From positions 124,001 through 188,000 of the forward strand of contig NZ_JAUHTR010000002.1 in assembly GCF_030418125.1 (NCBI RefSeq): a stretch of DNA of 64,000 nt, written 5' to 3'. Position numbers and translations under genes: made by a program. The notes beneath the pieces were generated by a model. The model did no database searches and was not told the origin of the DNA. It saw nothing but the letters and a program-made list of their open reading frames with translations. The stretch is from Fictibacillus fluitans (GTDB lineage: Bacteria; Bacillota; Bacilli; Bacillales; Fictibacillaceae). This document shows, one piece after another, positions 9,032-16,067 of the stretch. Within the stretch, counting starts at the first letter, position 1. Each line of letters starts with the position of its first letter.

Positions 9032-10450
9032 TTATGATGAAAAAGCCAGTGTTTTCACCGAAACAGAAATGGCTTCTCCTGCGACTGGCAATCCTAAATC
9101 GATATAGTCTCCATGTGTAAAATCAATCTGATCCAGACAAATGATATCTAGTGTCTTGCTCTGTTTGGCCAAAGCCTGTCCCAATGCTTTAGCGATATCC
9201 TGCTCACAGAGGACAACAAGGCATTTCGCATCCTTAAAACAAGCGGTAAATTCAGCAAGTATTGCTTTTGTCAGCTGCTGAAGCATTTTATAGCTGCAGT
9301 ACGGAAAGTGAGATAACGCCAGAGCAACCGGAGGATCATCCTCGCTAAATAGGGTGGACGCCTGCTGTAATGCCTGTTGAAGCCGTTCTTGGAACCGTTC
9401 AGGCATCCATTCTTCTTCCTGCTGCACGGGTATATTCACAATCGGGACGTTTTTTAGCGGAAGCCGGTCAGACCGGATGTACACGGTTGATCCGCTAACC
9501 TCCGTATTTTGCATGCCGGCACCAATGACCGTTGCTCGTGCCGTTTCAGGAGCCGGTGACACACCCCATGCTTGGAAATGCCAGGCGAGAAGCGGTCCGA
9601 CATCTCCATGTACGGTCACTTCCTCCAGCGTTTCCGGCTTTTTCTCCTTCATCATCGCGCCAACACCGCCAGAAACAAGAAGAGTATCGGGCTGAATGTC
9701 GGATCTCGTATGAGGAGATACGAGCAGGGAGGAGGCTTTGCTGATTCCTTTAACGTAGTTGATCGTTTCTTCCGCCATGTGCTGGCAGATGGCAGAGAGC
9801 TGTTCGAAGGTTGCTTTTCCCCCTTTTTTTAATAGAACGGAAATACTATCTAAAAATTCAGTTAAATAGGAAGAGACGTAGGTCACTTGGCCGTTCTTAT
9901 CCAGACGGATCAGTCTTCCTCCCACATGAAGGGTGAACGTTTCAATGACTTTTCCGTCCTGGCATAAGGCAATGTTGGCCGTGCCGCCGCCTACATCGAT
10001 ATTTGCGATGGTTTGATCGGTTTGAGTGGAGCGTTCAATGACTCCGGATCCCTTGGCCGCCAGGACGCCCTCCAAATCGGCTCCTGCCGTTGCGACCACG
10101 AAGTTCCCCGCATGCTCCGCCAAATAATGAACGATTTTCTCAGCATTTTGCTTGCGGGCACTTTCGCCTGTAATAATGACCGCTCCCGCATGAACTTGGT
10201 CCAGGGTAACCCTGGCTTGCTTGTACTCCTTCTGAAGTAACTGAGTTAATTGCTCCACATCAATTTCAACCTCGTTTACCATAGGGGTGGTATAGATGGA
10301 ACTGGCATACGTTACCCGGCGGTCGATGATTTGACAGCCTGGCAGCGTGAACTGATCCTGTGATTGGGAAATCAACAGCTCACTGGCAATCAGCTTGGTC
10401 GTGCTTGTTCCAATATCTAATCCTATGCTCGTTATCCATTGCCGGGTCAT
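9032..10450 (-). CDS. eutA: ethanolamine ammonia-lyase reactivating factor
   Basis: A 472-aa ASKHA-fold ATPase of the EutA family, which removes damaged cobalamin from inactivated EutBC. The N-terminal phosphate-1 loop GLDIGTSTTK (residues 10-19) and a second glycine-rich IDVGGGTANIAL loop (about residues 151-162) are clear. An LVSGGVGAMM adenosine-type motif follows near residue 260. It is the first gene of the operon. The ATG has a weak GGTGAT ribosome binding site; a stronger AAGGAG lies 16 bases upstream but in-frame stops rule out an earlier start. A CcpA-type site overlaps the presumed promoter. Confidence 0.93.
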   Translation of the reverse strand: MTRQWITSIGLDIGTSTTKLIASELLISQSQDQFTLPGCQIIDRRVTYASSIYTTPMVNEVEIDVEQLTQLLQKEYKQARVTLDQVHAGAVIITGESARKQNAEKIVHYLAEHAGNFVVATAGADLEGVLAAKGSGVIERSTQTDQTIANIDVGGGTANIALCQDGKVIETFTLHVGGRLIRLDKNGQVTYVSSYLTEFLDSISVLLKKGGKATFEQLSAICQHMAEETINYVKGISKASSLLVSPHTRSDIQPDTLLVSGGVGAMMKEKKPETLEEVTVHGDVGPLLAWHFQAWGVSPAPETARATVIGAGMQNTEVSGSTVYIRSDRLPLKNVPIVNIPVQQEEEWMPERFQERLQQALQQASTLFSEDDPPVALALSHFPYCSYKMLQQLTKAILAEFTACFKDAKCLVVLCEQDIAKALGQALAKQSKTLDIICLDQIDFTHGDYIDLGLPVAGEAISVSVKTLAFSS

Positions 10451-10502
10451 ATCACCAATTATTCAGCTCCTTTTCAATATGTTGACTATCATAGTACACA
10501 TT

Positions 10503-10516
10503 TTTGACCGCTTTCA
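10503..10516 (-). promoter_or_regulatory. cre-like site upstream of the eut operon
   Basis: Read on the minus strand, TGAAAGCGGTCAAA differs from the Bacillus cre consensus TGWAANCGNTNWCA at one position. It lies nine bases upstream of a TATGAT -10-like hexamer leading to eutA. A second 13/14 match, TGTAACCGCTTTCT, is at 10596-10609 on the plus strand. Carbon catabolite control of ethanolamine use would make biological sense; this is inference from consensus matching only. Confidence 0.4.
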
Positions 10517-10745
10517 CTAAGTGCGTAAGATAATCTAACAACCTTTCAAATGGAAAAGGTCACAAGAGGCGGGAATTTTGTAAGATTTATAGTAGTGTAA
10601 CCGCTTTCTAGCAGTCTAACATGAATTAATGAAGAAACGATACAGGCAGTAAAGCCTATATCGGATTGGTATGATACTCCCAGACTTACTCTGTTAAAAG
10701 GTATCCTGCGATTCTTGTTGAAGTGTAGAGGCAGAGGTGAGAGAA

Positions 10746-10775
10746 ATGGTCAAAGCAGATAAGTTCGCCTCCTAA
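10746..10775 (+). CDS. cat leader peptide (chloramphenicol stall peptide)
   Basis: A nine-codon ORF encoding M-V-K-A-D-K-F-A-S-stop, preceded by an AGAGGTGAG ribosome binding site. It closely resembles the leader peptide of Bacillus cat-86 (which also begins M-V-K-x-D-K). In that system chloramphenicol stalls a ribosome with codon 6 at its decoding site. Here codon 6 (AAG, 10761-10763) lies immediately before the first base of the hairpin that hides the cat ribosome binding site, exactly where a stalled ribosome would open it. Confidence 0.85.
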   Translation: MVKADKFAS

Positions 10776-10804
10776 AATCGCAGAACTATATTTTAGGAGG
10801 CGAA
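10764..10804 (+). promoter_or_regulatory. translational attenuator hairpin controlling cat
   Basis: A perfect 15-bp inverted repeat (arms 10764-10778 and 10790-10804, 11-base loop) places the cat ribosome binding site TAGGAGG (10794-10800) inside the 3' arm. The 5' arm starts at codon 7 of the leader peptide ORF. With no drug the site is buried; ribosome stalling in the leader would melt the stem. The geometry matches the known attenuation control of inducible cat genes in Bacillus and Staphylococcus. Confidence 0.9.
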
Positions 10805-10808
10805 TCAA

Positions 10809-11456
10809 ATGACATTTCATAGAATTGATCGGGAAAACTGGGACCGGGCTCCCTATTACGAACACTATTTAAGCCAAAAGTGCAGCTACAGCGTCACAGT
10901 GAATATCGATATTACGAAGCTGATAGAACGGCTTCAGGCTAAGGTCTTTAAGTTTTACCCTGCTTTTATCTACATGGTCACTAAGGTAGTGAATGAACAT
11001 ATTGAATTTCGAACGTGCTTTAACGACGGGGTGTTGGGCTATTGGGATCATATGCTGCCAAGCTATACCATTTTCCACAACGAAAACAAGACCTTCTCCA
11101 GTATATGGACAGAGTTTTCCAGGGATTATCCTGTATTTCATCATAACTATAATGAAGATCTGAAGAGATATGCTGATGTACCGGGCTTTTTCACAAAGAG
11201 TAATGAACCTGATAACACCTTTCCTATTTCCATGGTACCGTGGGTCAGTTTTACAGGATTCAACCTCAATATTAATGAAGACAACAACTATCTATTGCCC
11301 ATCATTACAGGCGGAAAGTATTTCAAACAGGACGGTAAAACACTTTTCCCATTAGCCATACAAATGCATCATGCGGTATGTGATGGCTATCATGTGAGTT
11401 TGTTTATCAATGAGGTTCAGGAGTTGGCTGATCGCTGTGAGGAATGGATGTTTTGA
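10809..11456 (+). CDS. cat: chloramphenicol O-acetyltransferase, type A
   Basis: A 215-aa CAT of normal length; it transfers acetyl from acetyl-CoA to the 3-hydroxyl of chloramphenicol and acts as a cytosolic trimer. The catalytic histidine is His188 and the structural aspartate Asp192 in the HHAVCDG motif. Ser142 in the ISMVPWVSFTGFN block sits at the expected position of the transition-state-stabilising serine. Both the protein and the leader point to the cat-86 group of Bacillus. Expression is controlled by the attenuator directly upstream. No mobile element flanks the gene, so it is probably a resident chromosomal resistance gene. Confidence 0.95.
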   Translation: MTFHRIDRENWDRAPYYEHYLSQKCSYSVTVNIDITKLIERLQAKVFKFYPAFIYMVTKVVNEHIEFRTCFNDGVLGYWDHMLPSYTIFHNENKTFSSIWTEFSRDYPVFHHNYNEDLKRYADVPGFFTKSNEPDNTFPISMVPWVSFTGFNLNINEDNNYLLPIITGGKYFKQDGKTLFPLAIQMHHAVCDGYHVSLFINEVQELADRCEEWMF

Positions 11457-11513
11457 ATATGGTTTAGGGGTAAAAGAGGCCCGTGAAGGTTGGGGTTTTT
11501 TTGTATATATGCC

Positions 11514-11554
11514 AAAAGGAGCTTTGCTAGGAGCTTTGCTAAAAAGCTCCTTTT
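11514..11554 (+). terminator. terminator downstream of cat
   Basis: AAAAGGAGCTTT pairs perfectly with AAAGCTCCTTTT, followed by T residues. The loop contains a tandem 12-bp duplication (GGAGCTTTGCTA twice), so an alternative shorter stem is also possible. Confidence 0.75.
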
Positions 11555-11586
11555 TATGCTTCTCCAATTCCAAATGAGAGTATTAA

Positions 11587-11709
11587 AAGATAACTGATCC
11601 GTTCAAAACAATTCCAAGCAAAATGCTAACCCACGACTTGGACAAAATGGCGAAAACGATTCCGGTTAAAGATATTGACGATCAGGGGAGAATGGAGATG
11701 CTGATACAT
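11587..11709 (+). pseudogene. possible gene remnant
   Basis: This frame is open for about 41 codons (reading through MLTHDLDKMAKTIPVKDIDD to GRMEMLIH) right up to the stop codon of the convergent hydrolase, and its composition looks protein-like. There is no ribosome binding site, and the reading frame continues only as antisense of the hydrolase. It could be the leftover of a gene cut by rearrangement, or chance. Confidence 0.2.
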
Positions 11710-12573
11710 TTACCCCTCATTCCGAAAAAAGCGAAAAAGCTCTTCATACGTTTCATCTGGCGCTTCTTCAGCAAGATAGTGCCCGCAGTCAATTTCCCTG
11801 CCCTCGACATGGCCCGCCCAGTCCTTCCAAACATCAAGGACGTTATACCAACGTGGGAGCATTCCTTTTTTGCCCCAGAGCACGAGAGTAGGGCATTGGA
11901 TTTTTTTATTTCCACGGTCTGCTTCATCCAGCTCATAATCAAACGAGACTCCCGCCCTGTAATCCTCGCACATCGCATGGATGGTTCCAGGCTCTTTGAT
12001 CCACCGCATATAATCCTCAAGTGCTTCTGGGTCAAAAAGATCTTTTTTTCCGTTGAAGTAAAAGTGATCCGGGTTTTCACCAATCATTTTTTCAGGAAGG
12101 TCGTAAGCCTGGGCGAGAAAGAACCAATGAAAATAGCCCATGCCAAAGTCCATCGTTGTCCTGCGGAAAGCTTCACCGGTTGGTACGATGTCGAGGACGG
12201 CCAGCCTTGTCACCTTTTCCGGTTTGTCAAGGGCTAAACGGTAGGCGACCCTGCCGCCCCGGTCGTGGCCCGCTACGGCGAATTCGTTGTAGCCAAGCTG
12301 ATCCATGAGCGATATCATATCCTTTGCCATGGCCCGCTTGGAATAGGGATAGTGGTTCTCATCCGTCTGTGGCTTAGAGCTTCCGCCGTACCCTCTTAAA
12401 TCAGGAGCGATCACCGTAAAATGTTTAGCCAAAAGGGGTGCGATTTTATGCCACATGACATGGGTCTGGGGGTGTCCGTGAAGCAGCAGCAGCGGTGGTC
12501 CTTCTCCGCCAATGCGGACACGCAGGGTAGCTTCACCGGTTTGTATTTGTTTTAACGTGAAATGTTCAAACAA
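11710..12573 (-). CDS. alpha/beta hydrolase, fluoroacetate/haloacetate dehalogenase type
   Basis: A 287-aa cytosolic alpha/beta-fold hydrolase. The nucleophile elbow is GHDRGGR with Asp104, not Ser, so it is of the haloalkanoate dehalogenase/epoxide hydrolase class. The whole residue set of fluoroacetate dehalogenases is present at matching spacing: Asp104, Asp128 and His265 as triad, Arg105 and Arg108 for the carboxylate, and His149, Trp150 and Tyr205 for the halide pocket. The oxyanion region HGHPQTHVMW is also typical. The start is a TTG eight bases after GGAGGAG. It appears monocistronic. Defluorination is the best prediction, but many annotated homologues are untested. Confidence 0.85.
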   Translation of the reverse strand: MFEHFTLKQIQTGEATLRVRIGGEGPPLLLLHGHPQTHVMWHKIAPLLAKHFTVIAPDLRGYGGSSKPQTDENHYPYSKRAMAKDMISLMDQLGYNEFAVAGHDRGGRVAYRLALDKPEKVTRLAVLDIVPTGEAFRRTTMDFGMGYFHWFFLAQAYDLPEKMIGENPDHFYFNGKKDLFDPEALEDYMRWIKEPGTIHAMCEDYRAGVSFDYELDEADRGNKKIQCPTLVLWGKKGMLPRWYNVLDVWKDWAGHVEGREIDCGHYLAEEAPDETYEELFRFFRNEG

Positions 12574-12700
12574 TGCATTCTCCTCCTTTCCTTCCTATTT
12601 CCCTGTTGAAATACAGGGGTAAACAGACTTCTTAAGGACTTGGAGATGGGTAGGCAGCGGAAGACTGTTGCCCTCCTTTTAAACGCTCGTTTAAGTAGTA

Positions 12701-13276
12701 TTACTCGCTATTCCCATCAGGAATAACGTTTCCTTTTGCATCATAAACGGTCAACTTTACCGGCAATTTCACGCTATCCTTCTGGAAAGTCGCATACCAC
12801 ACCCAAAGGTTATCCCGTATGTAAAAACGGTTGGGCTGCACATTGCCTTCACTGTTAATGACGATGGTCTTTGCCTCATCCTCGGAAAATCCGTATATGA
12901 TAGACGAATTCTTTTGAACCTTATTTTTCGCCTGCCAGATAATCGGGCCTCTGTCGCCGCGTTCCTCGTTAAATTCCTGGAAATTCAGCATCGGAAAAAT
13001 GAACTTCTTAAATTTTGTGAACTCATTATTGGTCAGTGCAGGAGTGATTCCTGTACTGCTTTCAGCAAAAACCAGATAGGAATCTGCATCGAATAAACGG
13101 ATACCTTTGCAGTCACCATCCTGATCCGCTACTTTTTGGCAGACCTGCTCTTCAAGGGAGGTGGCAGGAATGTCGGGGGGAGCTGGACTGGCGGGACTAG
13201 ATGGCCGTGATACAAAAAAATAAATGACCACAATGATTCCTAAACAGAGTACCGCTAATATCCATTTTTTACTCAT
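12701..13276 (-). CDS. membrane-anchored protein of unknown function
   Basis: A 191-aa protein with an N-terminal hydrophobic anchor (residues 4-23) after an MSKK start. A Pro/Ser/Ala-rich linker (24-42) and an extracytoplasmic domain with two Cys residues (CQKVADQDGDC, about 46-56) follow. The domain contains a KTIVINSEGNV-like turn and a C-terminal VKLTVYDAKGNVIPDG strand pair, suggesting a beta-rich fold. There is no lipobox cysteine. I do not recognise the family. It stands alone between the dehalogenase-like gene (same strand, 127 bp away) and a divergent toxin-antitoxin pair. Confidence 0.6.
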   Translation of the reverse strand: MSKKWILAVLCLGIIVVIYFFVSRPSSPASPAPPDIPATSLEEQVCQKVADQDGDCKGIRLFDADSYLVFAESSTGITPALTNNEFTKFKKFIFPMLNFQEFNEERGDRGPIIWQAKNKVQKNSSIIYGFSEDEAKTIVINSEGNVQPNRFYIRDNLWVWYATFQKDSVKLPVKLTVYDAKGNVIPDGNSE

Positions 13277-13517
13277 TTCCGTTGTCCTCCGTTTTCATCT
13301 TCATAATTAATTTCCTTTTCCGTAAATGATTTCCTTTTCGTTAAATCGTATGTTGGCAGTGGTGTGGTTATTAGCAAGAAGACTTATGGCAATAGATAAT
13401 ATATGAAACGATGATAGTTTATTAGCGTGATATACTGTAGATAATTTTATAATGTATAAAGGAAAAAGAGACAGTTATTCAGAAATTTATAGTAAATGAA
13501 TGTAGGAGGTGGAGCAC

Positions 13518-13919
13518 TTGAACAAAAGAGAAGAACAGATTATCCGTTTTTTAGCCGCTGAGCTGGAACCTTACTTAATTGTTCTGTTCGGTTCCACCAT
13601 AAAAGGGAATGAGAATCAAGACAGCGATGTTGATATCGGCTACTTAAGTGATAAAGAAATAGATCATTATGAGAGATTTATGAAAAGCCAGGAGTTGGCG
13701 TCTATATTAAACAAAGAAGTAGATCTAGTTGATTTAAAAAAAGCGTCTACGGTTTTTCAGGCTCAAATAGTCGGGACAGGCAAAGTTATTTTTTGCGCCG
13801 ATGACAAACGTAGGATGGAGTTTGAGATGATGACATTGAAGATGTACGCAAAGCTGAATGAAGAACGTGAAATCATCATGAAGGATATTGAGAAGAGAGG
13901 ATCAATCTATGAAGAATGA
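13518..13919 (+). CDS. mntA: MntA-type nucleotidyltransferase antitoxin
   Basis: A 133-aa minimal nucleotidyltransferase. The active-site signature GSx10DxD is intact (Gly25-Ser26, Asp37, Asp39). MntA-like proteins neutralise their HEPN partner by transferring AMP to a tyrosine beside its catalytic motif. I placed the start at TTG 13518, eight bases after AGGAGG; an in-frame GTG at 13509 overlaps that ribosome binding site. The 3' end overlaps hepT by 11 bp, indicating co-translation. The order antitoxin then toxin and the overlap fit a type VII toxin-antitoxin module. Confidence 0.85.
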   Translation: MNKREEQIIRFLAAELEPYLIVLFGSTIKGNENQDSDVDIGYLSDKEIDHYERFMKSQELASILNKEVDLVDLKKASTVFQAQIVGTGKVIFCADDKRRMEFEMMTLKMYAKLNEEREIIMKDIEKRGSIYEE

Positions 13920-14316
13920 CGTGATTGTTAACAAAATTAGTGTCATAGAACGGTGCTTAAAGAGGATCAATGAAGAATATGATAACGATTCAAGTAATTT
14001 AAACAACTTTACTAAACAAGACTCTATTATTCTTAACATTCAACGTGCCTGTGAAGCAGCGATTGATCTGGGGGTGCATGTAGTGGCAGAAAAAAGGCTC
14101 GGAATTCCACAAACGAGCAGAGAGACATTTGATCTGTTAGAAAAGAACGGCATAATTACATCTGAACTTGCCGCAGGACTTAAGGCTATGGTTGGATTTC
14201 GAAACATTGCCGTTCATGACTATCAAGAGGTGAACTTAGCTATTGTTCAAACCATTATCGAGAAGCATTTATCCGATTTTAAGAAATTTACGAAACAAAT
14301 TTTAATGTGTGAATAG
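13909..14316 (+). CDS. hepT: HepT-like HEPN ribonuclease toxin (DUF86)
   Basis: A 135-aa all-alpha HEPN protein. The nuclease motif RNxxxH with the adjacent modifiable tyrosine is seen as Arg98, His103 and Tyr105 (R-N-I-A-V-H-D-Y). In characterised HepT/MntA pairs the HEPN dimer cleaves RNA and is silenced when this tyrosine is AMPylated. The ATG at 13909 follows an AGAGAGG ribosome binding site; an in-frame TTG at 13888 lacks one. It is co-transcribed with the nucleotidyltransferase gene. All residues needed for toxicity and for control look intact. Confidence 0.85.
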   Translation: MKNDVIVNKISVIERCLKRINEEYDNDSSNLNNFTKQDSIILNIQRACEAAIDLGVHVVAEKRLGIPQTSRETFDLLEKNGIITSELAAGLKAMVGFRNIAVHDYQEVNLAIVQTIIEKHLSDFKKFTKQILMCE

Positions 14317-14511
14317 AGTGGTAACCAATTAATTGTGAATACGTTGATAGGTTAAGTGATGAAAGTAAAAAAATAAGCCTAAGGAAAGGGAGAAGAGTAT
14401 TCTAAACCGTTTTAATAGAAGGAATACACTTATTTTGAAATGTGGCACCCTGCCACCAATTAATCCGTTTATTTCCTGCGTAAATTGGGGATAACATAAG
14501 TAACCCTTTTA

Positions 14512-14537
14512 CTTGCTTGCCCCCCATGACAAGCAAG
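14512..14537. repeat. short inverted repeat
   Basis: CTTGCTTG and CAAGCAAG form perfect 8-bp arms around a C-rich loop in the 616-bp gene-free stretch after hepT. It may be a structured 3' end or an operator; nothing else identifies it. Confidence 0.35.
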
Positions 14538-14548
14538 ACCCCCTAGTG

Positions 14549-14585
14549 AGCCTGAGGGATGACAGACCTTCAGGCTTCTTTTTTA
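14549..14585 (+). terminator. terminator downstream of hepT
   Basis: AGCCTGA plus GG pairs with CC plus TTCAGGCT (one unpaired base), followed by TTCTTTTTT. It is the only strong terminator between hepT and the lacI-type gene. Confidence 0.7.
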
Positions 14586-14678
14586 TGTAAATGAAAGTAT
14601 AAATATAAAATTACGCCTAAATAACCGATTGAAGGGGCTAGCTCTCTACAACCGATATACAAGCCAGTTTCAGAACTT

Positions 14679-14749
14679 TTCTGGCCAAAATTGGATACTT
14701 ACTGGCCGATTTACGATTTTTACTGGCCAGTTTTGAAAATTTACTGTCC
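14679..14749. repeat. four-copy 21-bp tandem repeat with CTGGCC core
   Basis: CTGGCC occurs at 14681, 14702 and 14723, with CTGTCC at 14744, giving an exact 21-bp period. Each core is preceded by TT(T/A) and followed by a variable A/T-rich spacer. Two turns of the DNA helix per unit would put all cores on one face. It lies between the hepT terminator and the lacI promoter, and no gene covers it. Confidence 0.6.
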
Positions 14750-14841
14750 AACTCCCTATTATGTCAACTGTCACACATACCCTGTTTGCCCCTGAGGCAC
14801 AACAGGTTATTTTTTTATTCAACAAATTCCTTAAATTTGTC

Positions 14842-14888
14842 TTGCAATTCTGACAATAAAAGCTATACTAAATGTAACCGATTACATT
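14842..14888 (+). promoter_or_regulatory. promoter and operator of the lacI-type gene
   Basis: TTGCAA (14842-14847) and TATACT (14864-14869) with 16-bp spacing form a sigma-A promoter. AATGTAACCGATTACATT at 14871-14888 lies over the expected start of transcription. It fits a LacI-family operator and also the cre consensus exactly (TGTAACCGATTACA). Autoregulation by the downstream LacI-type protein is likely; CcpA binding is an alternative. Confidence 0.65.
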
Positions 14889-14932
14889 TTACATCCAGTA
14901 GAAATCAATCCAGTAGTATAGGGGATACACCA

Positions 14933-15943
14933 ATGGTGAAGATGAGTGACGTAGCAGAGAAGGCAAATGTTTCAAAAGCAACAGTTTCAAGGGTTTTACG
15001 GAATCCTGAAACGGTGAAAAAGACGACTCGTGATAAGGTGATGGCGATCATTGAGCAGATGAATTATCAGCCGAATATTTTGGCCCGGCAATTCAGGCGC
15101 AGTGAGACCAACACGATCCTTGTGGTCATTCCGAACATCCTGAATACGGTGTTTTCCCATATTCTTGGCGGCATTGAGCATGAAGCCGGGAAGAATGGAT
15201 ACCGGGTCCTGCTCGCCAACACGAATAAGCAGGTGGAAAAGGAGTATGAATTTCTCGACCATCTGAAGCAGCGCCAGGTGGATGGCATGATTCTGCTTTC
15301 TGCCCGGATGGACAAAGGAATTTTAGCTGAAGTCATGAAACAGTATCCTGTCGTTCTCACTGCCGACTATCTTGAAGGGATCCCCATTCCAACGGTTACG
15401 ATTGATAATGTAAGCAGCGGCCGGACGGCAACCGAGCACCTTATCAAGCTTGGGCATTCACGGATTGCGCATATCAGTGGCCCGCTTCATCTGCTGGTGA
15501 GTAGGGACCGCCTGAAAGGATACCGCCAGGCGCTCTTGCAAAATAACCTGGACGTCGACAACATCCTGATTCAGGAGGGAGATTTTTCCCATGAGTCGGG
15601 GTACAACCAGATGACCAAGCTGCTGGCCCTCGAACATCCGCCCACTGCGGTATTTGCGGCCAACGATGAAATGGCAACAGGTGTCATTAAAGCAGCGAAG
15701 GACCACGGCCTGTCTGTTCCGGAAGATCTTGCGGTGGTCGGATTTGATAACGTTAAGCTTTCCGCCATCTATGATCCTGGCATTACGACCATTGCCCAGC
15801 CGATGTTTAAAATGGGCAACAAAGCGATGGAGCTGTTGCTTCAGCAGATCAACGGAGATGACAGCAACAAGACACAATATGTGCTGCAAAATGAACTGGT
15901 CATCAGAGAGTCTTGCGGAGCTAAGCAAAAAAATCATGGTTAG
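14933..15943 (+). CDS. LacI-family transcriptional repressor
   Basis: A 336-aa LacI/GalR regulator with an N-terminal helix-turn-helix (residues 4-25, SDVAEKANVSKATVSRVLRN), the hinge helix, and a periplasmic-binding-type sugar domain (about 60-330). The start is the ATG at 14933, after an AGGGGA site; the same frame stays open upstream, but the DNA-binding domain begins here. Its operator-like sequence is present at its own promoter and again upstream of the next gene, so it probably controls itself and the carbohydrate operon at 16068-22169. The inducer is unknown. Confidence 0.93.
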   Translation: MVKMSDVAEKANVSKATVSRVLRNPETVKKTTRDKVMAIIEQMNYQPNILARQFRRSETNTILVVIPNILNTVFSHILGGIEHEAGKNGYRVLLANTNKQVEKEYEFLDHLKQRQVDGMILLSARMDKGILAEVMKQYPVVLTADYLEGIPIPTVTIDNVSSGRTATEHLIKLGHSRIAHISGPLHLLVSRDRLKGYRQALLQNNLDVDNILIQEGDFSHESGYNQMTKLLALEHPPTAVFAANDEMATGVIKAAKDHGLSVPEDLAVVGFDNVKLSAIYDPGITTIAQPMFKMGNKAMELLLQQINGDDSNKTQYVLQNELVIRESCGAKQKNHG

Positions 15944-15945
15944 TC

Positions 15946-16028
15946 ATGTAATGGGTTACATTTTTACAGAGTTAAGAACCCTTTATTTTTAAGGGTTTAG
16001 CAACAACAAAAATGAAACCGATTACATT
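15946..16028 (+). promoter_or_regulatory. operators of the carbohydrate operon
   Basis: ATGTAATGGGTTACAT (15946-15961, palindromic) and AATGAAACCGATTACATT (16011-16028) share the TGWAA-TTACA half sites of the lacI-type operator upstream. The second matches the cre consensus without mismatch (TGAAACCGATTACA). Between them a small hairpin (AACCCTT/AAGGGTT, 15977-15997) may end the lacI transcript weakly. Two spaced sites would allow looping repression of the operon that starts at 16068. Confidence 0.6.
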
Positions 16029-16067
16029 TATTAAATAAGCTTTATATATAAAAAAGGAGAGTTGTTT

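Noticed and set aside
10451-10745. Cobalamin riboswitch before the eut operon
   Set aside because: No B12-box-like conserved segment or suitable fold was seen; only cre-like sites and a weak promoter.
11623-12237. Plus-strand frame of about 200 codons across the dehalogenase gene
   Set aside because: Nearly all of it is antisense to a gene with a full catalytic residue set; it has no ribosome binding site.
14317-14932. Hidden small gene in the 616-bp gap after hepT
   Set aside because: No frame with a start, ribosome binding site and protein-like composition was found; the gap holds an inverted repeat, a terminator, the 21-bp repeats and the lacI-type promoter.
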